A DNA stretch of 64,000 nt from P52-10 sp041397365 (GCA_041397365.1 JAWKWT010000002.1:248001-312000); one strand, 5' to 3'. Positions 46,195-57,907 are shown, counted from the first letter of the stretch. The notes: generated by a model not told the origin, from the letters alone. Translations and numbers: made by a program.

Positions 46195-46304
46195 CGGGCA
46201 ATGCGCAACACCATAGCCGTCCTCGTCATGCTGAAAGCGTGACGGCGGCAGATGCTTCGCGGCTCCGCCGCACGGCGATGGAGCTGACCAACGCGCCAAA
46301 CGAA

Positions 46305-46328
46305 ACAGGCGCCCTTTCGGACGCCTGT
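46305..46328 (-). terminator. Terminator after ftsH
   Basis: Arms ACAGGCG and CGCCTGT about 26 bases beyond the ftsH stop; on the minus strand followed by TTCGTTT. Confidence 0.55.
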
Positions 46329-46353
46329 CGATCGCTGAGCAATCCAAGAACGC

Positions 46354-48267
<1,914 letters not shown>

Positions 48268-48339
48268 CGGGCGTCTTCATAAACCGCACTGGCGGCGGCT
48301 TGTCCTCGAGGCGTTCGGATGGCAGTCGCTGATTGGTCG

Positions 48340-49509
48340 TTAACTTAGGTAGCGGCCGATCCCCTGCCAAGGGAACTCGCTTACCTTTAGCAGATTCCGG
48401 AGATATTTAAGCCGGCCGCGCGGCAAAAAACCGCCCTCAGGCGGAGGTTGGATTGGAGTCCCGGGAACCGCGCGACGGCGCGGCGCGGCTCCGGCCGCGA
48501 CAAAGCCTTGCTCGACGCCGATCATGGCTCCCGCCAGCGTGCGCTTGAAGGGAAGCGATCCCGCCGCGGCCAGATGCCTCGAAAGGTCCGAGGCCAGGTT
48601 TTCGATCTTGGCGAATTCGGCCGGTCCTTCATGTCCCCAGCGCGCGACAATTCGTTGCAGCAGCCGCACGCGGATTTCCGCCGGCAGCGAGAGAAAGTCG
48701 GCTCCCTGCATCAGATCGCGCTCCTTGCGCAAATCACGTTGCAGCAGCACCGCGAAGGCGCGATCCGCCACCCCGTCGAGCGCATCGTTGGCGCGGGCGA
48801 CGCGCGCGACCAGACGTGCGATCGTGCGCGCATCCATGCCTTCGCTCGCAAGTTGCGGCATCAACTGACGCCAGCGCGGCCGCGCATAGGCCGGATCGCG
48901 GTTGGTCGGATCGTCGGCGAAATCGACGCCCGCCTTGCGCAAGGTCGCGATCAGCCGCGCTTTCGGCACGTCCAGCAGCGGGCGCGCCAGCACGATGTTT
49001 TCACGCGCCGAAGCGGAGGCCATCGCTGCCAGTCCGGCTAGGCCACTGCCGCGGGAGAGCCGCATCAGGAACGTTTCGGCCTGATCGTCCTGCGTGTGCG
49101 CGGTGAGGATGTGGCTGGCGCGCGCCTTGCGGGCCGCCTTGACGAGAAGCGCATAGCGGGCCTCGCGCGCCGCGGCCGCGACGCCGGTGGCCGGCTTCGG
49201 TCCGCTCCAGCGCATGGTGATGTGCGGGATGTCGAGAGACGCCGCGAGCGCCTTGACCGCGCGCGCCTCGCGGCCGCTTTCCGCGCGCAGGCCGTGATCG
49301 ACCGTGACGGCGAGAAGCTGCGGGCCGCGCTTCAGGCTGGTGCGCCATCGCGCGGCGAGCCACAGCAAGGCGGTCGAGTCCGGGCCTCCCGACACCGCGA
49401 CCACCAGCGAACGCGCATCGTTCAGACCGGTGAACAGATCACGAGCCTCCGCAGACGAAACGACCGCGTCCGCCGCGCGCCGATGCGATGACGGTGCCTT
49501 CCTGCTCAC
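48340..49509 (-). CDS. tilS: tRNA(Ile)-lysidine synthase
   Basis: Converts C34 of the AUA-reading tRNA-Ile to lysidine; normally essential. 389 residues from the GTG at 49509. PP-loop SGGPDSTALL, the TVDHGLRAES motif and AHTQDDQAETFLMR are present, followed by the C-terminal substrate-binding part. The GTG overlaps the stop of a VOC-protein remnant. Order pal-cpoB-tilS-ftsH is conserved in relatives. Confidence 0.92.
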   Translation of the reverse strand: MSRKAPSSHRRAADAVVSSAEARDLFTGLNDARSLVVAVSGGPDSTALLWLAARWRTSLKRGPQLLAVTVDHGLRAESGREARAVKALAASLDIPHITMRWSGPKPATGVAAAAREARYALLVKAARKARASHILTAHTQDDQAETFLMRLSRGSGLAGLAAMASASARENIVLARPLLDVPKARLIATLRKAGVDFADDPTNRDPAYARPRWRQLMPQLASEGMDARTIARLVARVARANDALDGVADRAFAVLLQRDLRKERDLMQGADFLSLPAEIRVRLLQRIVARWGHEGPAEFAKIENLASDLSRHLAAAGSLPFKRTLAGAMIGVEQGFVAAGAAPRRRAVPGTPIQPPPEGGFLPRGRLKYLRNLLKVSEFPWQGIGRYLS

Positions 49510-49600
49510 GATGCGACGATGCCCATGCCGAATGTTAGCCGATTGCCGTCGGGATCGTCGACGTCGAATCCGAGCACCGCGCAATTCCGCCGAAGGTTGG
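49506..49600 (-). pseudogene. C-terminal remnant of a VOC/glyoxalase-like protein
   Basis: The minus-strand frame ends VLGFDVDDPDGNRLTFGMG plus four residues, stopping at TGA within the tilS start (GTGA). DPDGNRL is the classic C-terminal block of glyoxalase/bleomycin-resistance (VOC) proteins. About 30 residues upstream the sequence enters AT-rich DNA and similarity ends, so the gene is truncated. The coupled stop/start suggests it once preceded tilS in an operon. Confidence 0.6.
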
Positions 49601-49667
49601 CTGGGATGATATATCCATAGACCCTTCCACTCGATAGTTTCACGAAGCACGGTATGGAGTTGTATAG

Positions 49668-50024
49668 ATGTATTGTGCGGGGGTTACGCTAGTACTGCCA
49701 ACCAGTAGTGACGATCTTTTCGATGTTTGGGAGATTGAAACTATACTTCGATCTTCCACTCCCAAAAAGGCGTCGGAGGAAGCAATCGGACTTTCAAAAT
49801 CCTTGGAGGATTGGAAGACACTCGGCTATCTCAATCAGCCGGTTCTCTACGGCGTACGATATATCCATACGCATCAGGCGTTACCTCCAGTGGTGGAAGG
49901 AGGTTTAGCTTGCACTAGAATTCCGGTGAAAATCGGAACAATCAATAGGCAAGAGTTACAAATGCTAACTTCATACGACGAAGTGTTTGTTTCTTACGGA
50001 TTAATGCTTGTCGAAAAAGTCTAA
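49668..50024 (+). CDS. Orphan 118-aa protein in an AT-rich island
   Basis: Protein MYCAGVTLVLPTSSDDLFDV to YGLMLVEKV, soluble, mixed alpha/beta, with no signal peptide. Codon choice is AT-rich (many TTA, ATA, GAA, TAT), quite unlike the GC-rich neighbours, and it lies on the strand opposite to the tilS-cpoB operon. GGAG sits about 11 bases before the ATG. The W-E then A-x-x-E-A layout faintly recalls DUF4288-type small proteins, but this is not a firm match. Likely acquired horizontally; function unknown. Confidence 0.6.
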   Translation: MYCAGVTLVLPTSSDDLFDVWEIETILRSSTPKKASEEAIGLSKSLEDWKTLGYLNQPVLYGVRYIHTHQALPPVVEGGLACTRIPVKIGTINRQELQMLTSYDEVFVSYGLMLVEKV

Positions 50025-50025
50025 C

Positions 50026-50081
50026 ATGGCCGGGCTTGTCCCGGCCATCCACGTCTTTCTTCGTCGAGATTCGAAAGACGT
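50026..50081. repeat. Tandem palindromic hairpins after the orphan ORF
   Basis: Two adjoining perfect inverted repeats: 50026-50048 (arms ATGGCCGGG and CCCGGCCAT, loop CTTGT) and 50051-50081 (arms ACGTCTTTC and GAAAGACGT). The ATGGCCGGG dyad resembles intergenic palindromes I recall as common in Bradyrhizobium genomes. It starts two bases after the orphan ORF stop and could act as its terminator. Confidence 0.7.
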
Positions 50082-50165
50082 TGATGCCCAGTATGACGGC
50101 CAGCCAACGCGGCGATTCTATATTTTCAGTCCATCGGACCTTACGCGCAAGACCTGTCTTCGGCC

Positions 50166-51230
50166 CTAGCACCCGTTGCGCTTCTGCTCGCGCTCGACGC
50201 CCTGCTTCACGCCGCCGGAGGCGCGCGGATATTTGCGCGTGACTTCGCCGAAGGCGGCGCAGGCCGCTTCCTTTTCCTTCAGCGCGGCGAGCGACTGGCC
50301 GAGACGCAGCAGCGCGTCCGGCGCGCGCGTGGCGGTGTCGAACTTGGTCGTCACGGTCAGGAACGATTCCGCCGCGTCACGATAGCGCTGCCGCTGGAAC
50401 AGGCTCTCGCCCACCCAGTATTGAGCGTCGGCCACCATCCGGTCGTTCGGATACTTCTTCAGGAAGCCGCGCAGCGTCTCCTCCGCCAGCGCATAATCCT
50501 TGCGCTGGATATAGCCATAGCCGAGATCGAACTCGCCGCGCGGCGTCTGCCCCGGCGCCGCGGTGGCGACCATCTGCTCGCTTTCACGCGGCGGCATGGC
50601 TTGAGACGGACCGGCCCCGCGCTGATTCATGTTGCCGAGATCGAGCGGCTCGCCCGCGGCGCGTCCGCCCGGCGCTCCGACATCCGGCCGCTCCGGCGCG
50701 CTCGGCTGGCCAACGATGCTGCCGAGCGGGCGCGGCACGCCGGGCGCACCCGGATTGGCGTTCGGGTCGAAGGCGTCGCCGCGCCGGCCGCCTTGCGGCG
50801 CCATCGGCTGCTGCTGCGTCGGCGGCTGTTGCTGATAGACCGGCGGCTGATAGCCCGGCTGCTGTTGCGGATAAGCCTGCTGCTGCGGGTATCCTTGCTG
50901 CGGATAGCCGCCCTGCTGTTGCTGATAGGCCGGCTCCGGCGCGCGCTGCGGCGCCATCGCAGCGCCCGGCCCAGGAACGGGCCGACCGGCCGGCGCAGCC
51001 GCCTGACCACCGCCCTGCGCACGCAGTTGTTCTTCGAGCTGCCGAACGCGGTACTGAAGCTCCTCGTTCTCGCCGGTCAGTTGCCGCAGCCGGTTTTCGA
51101 GTTGCTCGACGCGCAACTCCGCATCGCCTTCGTTCGAGCGCGAGTATTGCGCGAACACAGGCTGCGCGAACACAGGCGTGGACAGAGCGACCACCATGGC
51201 GGTCGTCACGAGTTTCAATCGAAGGTTCAT
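50166..51230 (-). CDS. cpoB: Tol-Pal system protein CpoB/YbgF
   Basis: Periplasmic coordinator of outer-membrane constriction and peptidoglycan synthesis. 354 residues: signal peptide (TAMVVALSTPVFA), N-terminal trimerising coiled coil (LRVEQLENRLRQLTGENEEL), a long Gln/Pro-rich linker (about residues 75-200, many QQ and YPQQ repeats), and C-terminal TPR repeats from FDLGYGYIQRKDYALAEETL. Start at 51230 gives a proper signal peptide. The Q/P linker is unusually long and repetitive. Confidence 0.92.
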   Translation of the reverse strand: MNLRLKLVTTAMVVALSTPVFAQPVFAQYSRSNEGDAELRVEQLENRLRQLTGENEELQYRVRQLEEQLRAQGGGQAAAPAGRPVPGPGAAMAPQRAPEPAYQQQQGGYPQQGYPQQQAYPQQQPGYQPPVYQQQPPTQQQPMAPQGGRRGDAFDPNANPGAPGVPRPLGSIVGQPSAPERPDVGAPGGRAAGEPLDLGNMNQRGAGPSQAMPPRESEQMVATAAPGQTPRGEFDLGYGYIQRKDYALAEETLRGFLKKYPNDRMVADAQYWVGESLFQRQRYRDAAESFLTVTTKFDTATRAPDALLRLGQSLAALKEKEAACAAFGEVTRKYPRASGGVKQGVEREQKRNGC

Positions 51231-51447
51231 GGCTGCACGAGTTTGGGCTGCGGACACTGGCATCCGGAGGTTCCAATCATGGCGAGGACTACGCCAAAAA
51301 TGTGATCCAGGCAAAAGCCGATTGTCGCATTGCGCCGGGCTTCACACGACAAGGCGAGCTTCGCATAACAAGCCGCGCTTCACACAACAAAACGGCGCCG
51401 GAAGGCGCCGCTCGTCGTTTCTGCTCCGTCATCCGCCACGGCGCGGA

Positions 51448-51948
51448 TCAGGAACTCGCATTCAGCACCGTCACGGCGCGGCGGTTCTGCGACCAGCAGG
51501 AGATATCGTTACACACCGCCACCGGCCGCTCCTTGCCGTAGGAGATCGTCCGCATGCGGCTCGGATCGATCCCGCGCGAGGCGAGATAGGCGCGGACCGA
51601 CTGGGCGCGGCGCGCGCCGAGCGCGATGTTGTATTCGCGGGTGCCGCGCTCGTCGGCGTGACCTTCGATCGTGAAGCTGTAGCGGTTGTACTGCTGCAAC
51701 CACTGAACCTGCTTGTCGAGCGTCGCCATCGCCTGCGGCGTCAGATCGGTCTGGTCGCTTTCGAAGAACACGCGGTCGCCGACATTGACGACAAAATCCT
51801 GCTGGCTGCCCGGACTTGCCGCGCTGGCCATCGCGCCATCGGTACCGCCGCCAAGGGGGTTCGTGCTGGCGCACGCCGCCATCGACAGACCGACGACCAG
51901 GACGGCCGCCAGCTTCAAACCCTGGAGGATACGCTTAGGACTATTCAT
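51448..51948 (-). CDS. pal: Peptidoglycan-associated lipoprotein Pal
   Basis: 166 residues. Lipoprotein signal with lipobox SMAAC and an OmpA-like peptidoglycan-binding domain (VFFESDQTDLTPQA; IEGHADERGTREYNIALGAR). Anchors the outer membrane to peptidoglycan and interacts with TolB. Lies 217 bases before cpoB on the same strand. Confidence 0.95.
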   Translation of the reverse strand: MNSPKRILQGLKLAAVLVVGLSMAACASTNPLGGGTDGAMASAASPGSQQDFVVNVGDRVFFESDQTDLTPQAMATLDKQVQWLQQYNRYSFTIEGHADERGTREYNIALGARRAQSVRAYLASRGIDPSRMRTISYGKERPVAVCNDISCWSQNRRAVTVLNASS

Positions 51949-52215
51949 TCCGGAGCCTCCGCGCTCACGTTTTAGAAACCGTACACCCGGTCTACAGGGC
52001 GATGGTTAAGCGAACGTTCCGTCAACCTTGATGAGGGGTTGCGCGAACGGCTCAAATACGGGGAATCGATCTAAAGCGCCCGTTATGGTTAATGACCGCT
52101 AAATGTGGCGCGACGGTGGAACGCGGGTGGTATTTCCCCTCCAGCTCGGTTCTGGCCATGGCTATCCGAAAGTCTAAGACGGAGCGGAACGCGAATTTCG
52201 GGATCACCCGGCCCG

Positions 52216-52944
52216 TTACGGGACCAGCGCCGCCAGCCCGCAAGGCGAGACGTCTTCCGCACTGCCCGCGTGGCCCGGCAGCCCGAACAGCTTTCGCTGC
52301 TCCGTGTCGGTGGACCGGAAATACGGATAGCGCTGGAAAATCCGATCGCGGACCGACGGATAATGCGCCGCCATCAGGCAGACCGGCTTTATCAGGCCCG
52401 GAAATATCCGCGGCGGCGCCAGCGTCTTTTGCAGGAAGACCCGCCGGTAAAACGCCTGATGTTCCGCGCGCACGGTCGCGAGCCCGAGATCGGCATGGAA
52501 ATACCCGCAGGCGACGTAGCCGAGCCGCACCGTGAAGTATGGCAGTTCCGGGAATCCCTTCTGGCGGAGGGGATCGGCGACGAACCGGGTCGGATCGACG
52601 ATCACCTGGCCATGGGCGATATGTTGTTCCAGAACATCGGGAAAAACATTGACCGAGGGCGACAGCGGATGTTTCGCGGATGCGACGCTGACGCGGATCG
52701 AACTGGCGAGCATGCCATCGAAATACAAGCCGAAGATCCAGGTGTTCGGCGCGTCGTCGAAGGCGTCATAGGTCAGCCGCGACGGGTTCGGCTCGATCGC
52801 GCCTTCCTGAAGATAGGCCCGATATCGCAGGCGGTAGACGGCCTCGCGATCCTCCGCGGATTGGGCCAGTCGGTACTCGACCCGACTGAAAATGTCGGCA
52901 CTGCGCTCCGTAGTTGCGGCTGCAATTGTCGTGGACGACTCCAT
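52216..52944 (-). CDS. N-acyl amino acid synthase FeeM-like / autoinducer-synthase-fold protein
   Basis: 242-residue GNAT-fold protein of the FeeM type. The N-terminal YRLRYRAYLQEGAI is the acyl-carrier/AHL-synthase-like entry motif. YDAFDDAPNTWIFGLY and the GQVIVDPTRFVADP segment follow. FeeM enzymes make long-chain N-acyl amino acids from acyl-ACP; the product here is unknown. Start 52944 (ATG); a GTG nine bases earlier is also possible. First gene of the block between pal and tolB. Confidence 0.75.
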   Translation of the reverse strand: MESSTTIAAATTERSADIFSRVEYRLAQSAEDREAVYRLRYRAYLQEGAIEPNPSRLTYDAFDDAPNTWIFGLYFDGMLASSIRVSVASAKHPLSPSVNVFPDVLEQHIAHGQVIVDPTRFVADPLRQKGFPELPYFTVRLGYVACGYFHADLGLATVRAEHQAFYRRVFLQKTLAPPRIFPGLIKPVCLMAAHYPSVRDRIFQRYPYFRSTDTEQRKLFGLPGHAGSAEDVSPCGLAALVP

Positions 52945-53113
52945 TCCCAGCACCCCGCCCTCGCCCGCAAAACGTTAATGCCACCTTATTACTTATAATG
53001 ACGTCAAGTGTAACGGAAATTTAACGTTAACCGAAATTGCGCGGAAGGCGAAAACGCACGGACGTGCAACCGATGCGGCTACTGCACCGGCGTCAACGCC
53101 AAGCTGCTCCGCG

Positions 53114-55458
53114 TCAATGCTGGCCGGCGGAACGGACGGCGCGGCCAGAAGCGTCAGGCGCGGCGCGCTGACCGTGCGAGGCGGCGAGCAATTGCCGGAT
53201 CTGGCCGGCGGCCACCGGGCGGCTGAACAGATAGCCCTGCGCCTCGGTCACGGTGCCGTCGGCGGCGACAATCTCAAGCTGTTCGTTGGTCTCGATGCCC
53301 TCCACGACCACCGACATGCCGAGATCGGCGCTGAGGCGCGCCACGCCGCGCAGCAGCATCAGCGGCTTGTCCTCGCGAATGCCCTCAAGGAACGAGCGAT
53401 CGATCTTCACCTTGTCCAGCGGGAAACTGTGCAGGTAGCTCAGGCTCGAATAGCCGGTTCCGAAATCGTCGAGCGCGATCCGGATGCCCTCCTCCTGCAA
53501 TTCGCCAAGCGCGCGGCGGGTCCATTCGGTGTTGCGCATCAGCGAGGATTCGGTGATTTCGACCTCCAGCCTGTTTGGTTCCAGGCCGGAGACTTGCAGG
53601 GCGAAGCGGATGTCGTCGAGCACGGCCGCCTGGTGGAACTGAAGCGGCGACAGATTGACCGCGACGCGCACCTGCTTCGGCCACTTCGCGCATTCGATGC
53701 AGGCTTCGCGAAGAATCCAGCGGCCGAGATCGACGATCAGCCCCATCTCCTCGGCGACCGGAATGACGTCGGCCGGCGACACCAGGCCCCGTACCGGATG
53801 CCGCCAGCGTAACAGCGCCTCGCAGGTCGAAATCCGTCCGGATTTGAGGTTCACCAACGGCTGGAAGAACAGCTCGAACTCCTCGTTGACGAGCGCCTGC
53901 CGCAGATCGATTTCCAGCGTCCGCCGCCGCTCGATCGCTTCCGCCATCTCGTGCTGGAAGAAGCAGAACTGTCCGCGCCCGTCCGTCTTCGACTGGTAGA
54001 GCGCCATATCCGCGTTTTTCAGAAGGTGGTCGGCATCGACACCGGGCTCCGTAACGGCGATACCGATGCTCGCGCCGATTTCCACCAGATGACGATTGAT
54101 CTGGTAGCGCTCGCTGAGACGCTCGACGATGCGCCGCGCCAATTCCGCCGAATCCTCGCGCGAGGCGATGTTGCGCTGGAACACCACGAACTCGTCGCCG
54201 CCGAAACGCGCGACGAAATCGTTTTCGCCGAGCAGGCCGCGCAGGCGGTCCGCCACCTCGCACAACAAGCGGTCGCCGCATGGGTGGCCGAGCGTGTCAT
54301 TCACCTGCTTGAACTGATCGAGATCTATGAACAGCAGCGCCGAAACCTGACCGCTTTCGGATGTCAGCTCGCGATCGATCTCATCGCGGAAGGTCTGGCG
54401 GTTGGGCAGCCCCGTCAGCGCGTCGAACCGGGCCAGATGAATGATCCGGGCTTCCGCGTTCCGCTGTTCGGTCACGTCCTCGACCAGCACCACCGTGCCG
54501 CCGCCGGCCATCGGCTGGAACGTCCACTGCAAGGCGCGTTCGTTGCCGTCGCAGGTATCCAGTGTCGTGATCTCGGCGTCCTGCCGCCGTTCGATTTCCC
54601 GGATCACCGATTCGGCGTTGACGTCCTGCACGCTCCCCGCCGCCACACAGGCCGAGATGATCTCGTGGATGGTGGTGCCGCTGCGCAACCGCGCCTCGCG
54701 CAGCTTCATCATCTGGCCGAAGCGGCTGTTGATGACGGCGAGCCGCCCCTCGGGCGTGAACATGCACAGACCGTAAGGCATGTTGTTCAGCGCGGCGTCG
54801 AACTGATTGGCCAAAGCCGCCTCGCGCTCATGCGCGAACATCGCCTTCACATAGGTCTGTTCGAGCGCGATATTGATGTGCTTGAGGCCGATGAAGAAAA
54901 GCACCTGCAACAGCGCCAGACCGACATAATAGGGATCGCCGCGCAGGATCATCGCGACGGCCATCGGCCCGCACGCAAACAGCAACTGCAATTGGGCGAT
55001 GCGCGGACGGCCGTAATTGCGGCCCACGCTCGCCGCGATGTATCCGATCGTCACAGTCGTGCAGAGCAGATGTGCGACCAAATCATCCGTGCCGAGCAGC
55101 GCGACCGTGCACCACAGGCCAAGGGCCGCGGCATAAAGCACTGCGCCCCATTTGTAGCGCCGCTCCCATATGACAGCCTCCGCCGGCGTCAGCACCGAGG
55201 TCCGCCGCTCGTACTGGCGCATCTGCACGGCGCGCCAGGTTCCGAGAAGGATCAGCAGCAGCGCGCACGGCCACAGCCAGAACTGGCCGATCTTGGTCGC
55301 GGTCAGACGACCGCGATCGCGCCGCTGACGGCCGTGGCGAACACCGGCGCGAAATTCTGGAACAGCGAATCCACCAGCGCGACGTAGATCGTCGGCGACA
55401 GATGCGCATTGTTGTTCTGACTCGCAGATTCGGAAAGGCATTCACCCGCCTCGTACAA
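53114..55458 (-). CDS. Membrane GGDEF/EAL c-di-GMP protein; frameshift near 55305
   Basis: About 780 residues: N-terminal membrane helices, PAS-like sensor (about residues 210-330), GGDEF domain with intact RFGGDEFVVF, and EAL domain with CEALLRWRHP and DDFGTGYSS. Both active-site motifs look functional, so it may make and/or degrade c-di-GMP. Upstream of TATKIGQFWLW the frame changes: the correct N-terminus (LSPTIYVALVDSLFQNFAP) is in another frame, joined if one C is added at GTCGTCTGACC (about 55305). The start is uncertain: TTG at 55458 or farther upstream. Confidence 0.88.
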
Positions 55459-55627
55459 ATACTCGACGGTATTGCTACACCCCGCAGGTGAACTATTTCT
55501 GAGCTAACATCGTTAGCGATCGGTTGGCGGGATTGGTTATTGCGCCTCATCTCGCGGTTCGACATGCCGGTCTGACGTGAAGGCGGCCGCCCGCGCGCGC
55601 CGATTTAACCACGCGTTAGATTTTATC

Positions 55628-55644
55628 TTAAGAAAGCGTTAACC
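55628..55644. promoter_or_regulatory. CtrA-box match between the GGDEF/EAL and desaturase genes
   Basis: TTAA-GAAAGCG-TTAACC, an exact TTAA-N7-TTAAC. A weaker copy (TTAA-N7-TTAG) lies at 55605-55619. Both are in the 258-base divergent promoter region, 73 bases before the desaturase start. Confidence 0.55.
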
Positions 55645-55716
55645 ACCCTTCCTCACAGGGCGGTATCGCGGTATTTTAGGTAGAATTCTGCAATCCGTCT
55701 TCATTCGAGGTTCACC

Positions 55717-56726
55717 ATGACCGAGACTGCAACGCACGCCGCCACCACCGTCGCCCGTTCGGCGAAACTCGGCGATGCCTGCGTCCGGGACATCCCCGGC
55801 TGCTGACCAAGCAGGAAATCAGTGCCCTGTCGAAGATCGACAGCGTCAAATTCACCGGCGCGGTGCTGCTGGAATTCTCGCTGATCGCGGCGGCGATCGT
55901 CGTCAGCGAGACGTGGTGGAACCCGTTCGTCTATGTGCTGGCGGTCATCGTCATCGGCTCCCGCATCAATGGCCTCGGCGGGCTGATGCACGATGCCGCG
56001 CACTACCGCGCCTATACCAACCGCTCCGTCAACGATTTCGTCGGCGAGATCATTGCGCTGCCGACCTCGACCTCGATGGCCGGCTATCGCAACAGCCATT
56101 TCGCCCATCATCGCGAGCTGAACAGCGAGCGGGACCCGGACTGGACGCGCAATGTCGGCCTGGAGGAATTCGAGTTCCCGACGCGGCCCAGCACCTTCCT
56201 CAAATACGTCATGCAGTACCTCTCCGGCCTGAAGCTGAAGAGCGCGCTCGGCGGATTCCACAAGAACAAGGAGACGCGTGACATCCCTGCCGCCGTCAAC
56301 CGGGCGCGCTTGGTGTTCTTCGCCTCGATCCTGTTCGCCGCCATCGTCTTCGGCTTCTGGAAGCAGTTGCTGCTCTACTGGATCGTGCCGCTGGCGACCG
56401 TCTTTCTCGCGATCCGCTACATCCGCAACGTCGCCGAACATTACGCGGTGGAGCACGAGCATGTGCTCAACGAAAGCCGTACGGTGATCGCGCCGTTCTG
56501 GGAACTGTGGCTGATCGCGCCCTGGGGCCTGAACTATCACCTCGAACACCATTTGTTTCCGGGCGTGCCATGCTTCCGTCTCGCCGAACTGCACCGGATT
56601 TTGATGACGCGCGAGCCGTATCCGCAGATCGCCCACATCACCCACGGCTATTTCAGCGGATTGCTGCGCGATTGCGCCGAGGAGCACGATGTCGAGGCCG
56701 AGCGGCTCGCCGCGCTGAAGTCCTGA
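55717..56726 (+). CDS. Fatty-acid desaturase family protein; frameshift near 55797
   Basis: Membrane di-iron desaturase. All three histidine boxes are present: HDAAHYR, HFAHH and HLEHHLF. About 335 residues with four membrane segments. The ATG at 55717 starts MTETATHAATTVARS, but the frame hits a stop after DIPGC; one extra C in the ATCCCCGG run at about 55795 gives DIPRLLTKQEISALS and joins the long frame. The substrate (acyl lipid, carotenoid or other) is not deducible. Followed by a strong terminator. Confidence 0.85.
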
Positions 56727-56753
56727 AGCTTGCCCTCTTCGCCGGTCGGTGGC

Positions 56754-56787
56754 ACAGCGGATGTCGAAAAGACATCCGCTGTTTTTT
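56754..56787 (+). terminator. Intrinsic terminator after the desaturase gene
   Basis: 12-bp perfect stem (ACAGCGGATGTC / GACATCCGCTGT), loop GAAAA, then TTTTTT. Textbook form. Confidence 0.93.
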
Positions 56788-56858
56788 GCGCTGTTTTTGC
56801 GTGAGCGCACGCAAAGGCATCAACCAGCGAACACAAACCGATCAGGGAGCCATCCGCC

Positions 56859-57847
56859 ATGCCCAAGAGCATCGAAATCCATCTGGTTCAGCGTCCGGAC
56901 GGCATGCCGCGCGAAACCGATTTCGCGATGGTCGAGCGCGACATTCCCGACGCGCGTGACGGCGAAATCCGCATCGAAAACCTTTACATGTCGGTGGATC
57001 CGGCGATGCGGCCTCGCCTGTCGAACGCCCAGGCGCTGAACGAGGCGATCGGCGGGCCCGCGACCGGCCGCGTCACCCAATCGAAGAATCCCGCCTTCAA
57101 GGAAGGCGATATCGTCCAGCACAGGCAATCGTTCCGCCAGCATCTGATCTCCGACGGCAAGGGCGTGACGAAGCTCACCGTCGATCCGGCGATCCCCCTC
57201 ACCGCCTATATGCATGTGCTCGGCAACGGCGGCTTCGTCGCCTATGGCGGCCTGCTTGAGATCGGCAAGCTGAAGGACGGCGAGCAGGTGTTCGTGTCCA
57301 CCGCCGCAGGCTCCGTCGGCTCGATCGTCGCCCAGATCGCCAAGATCAAGGGCTGCCGTGTCATCGGCTCGACCGGCTCCGACGACAAGGCCGCCTGGCT
57401 GACATCGCTCGGTCTCGATGTCGTCATCAACTACAAGAAGGAGCCGATCCGCGACGCGCTGAAGCGCGCGGCGACGAAGGGCTCGACGTCTATTTCGACA
57501 ATGTCGGCGGCGACCATCTGAACGCCGCGCTGCCGCGGATGAATCTGCTCGGCCGCATCCCGGTATGCGGCATGGTGTCGGCCTACAACAATCCCGGCGC
57601 GCTGTCGGCCCCGATCAATACGCTGTCGAACATCATCTACGGCCGCGTGATGATCCGTGGCTTCACCGCGGACGACTTCCCGCATCTGAAGCCGAAATTC
57701 AACGAGGAGATGACGGCCTGGGTGAAGAGCGGCAAGATCAAGTATCAGGAAACGATCATCGACGGCATTCAGAACGCGCCGCGCGCGCTGATCGGCCTCC
57801 TGAACGGCGAAAACACCGGCAAGATGCTGGTGAAGCTGGCCGACTGA
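56859..57847 (+). CDS. Zinc-independent MDR-family NADP-dependent oxidoreductase; frameshift near 57474
   Basis: Quinone-reductase/alkenal-reductase-like MDR protein, about 330 residues, without zinc ligands. N-terminal MPKSIEIHLVQRPDG and LYMSVDPAMRPRL. The NADP-binding VSTAAGSVGSIVAQIAK is typical of the CurA/leukotriene B4 dehydrogenase group. Near 57474 one G appears to be missing from GCGGCGACGAAGG; correcting it gives EGLDVYFDNVGGDHLNAAL and the rest to GENTGKMLVKLAD. Shares a terminator with tolB. Confidence 0.85.
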
Positions 57848-57907
57848 ACGCGGACCGCCGGTCATTGCATCTGAAAAGGGCGGCGCGATTTTCCGCCCGT
57901 ACAAACA

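Noticed and set aside
44533..46347. 604-codon minus-strand frame
   Set aside because: Only its last 158 codons look like a protein (signal peptide at 45009); the rest is antisense to the 45178 and 45664 genes.
50820..50940. CTGCTGCGG-type repeats
   Set aside because: They encode the Gln/Pro linker of CpoB and are not a mobile or regulatory repeat.
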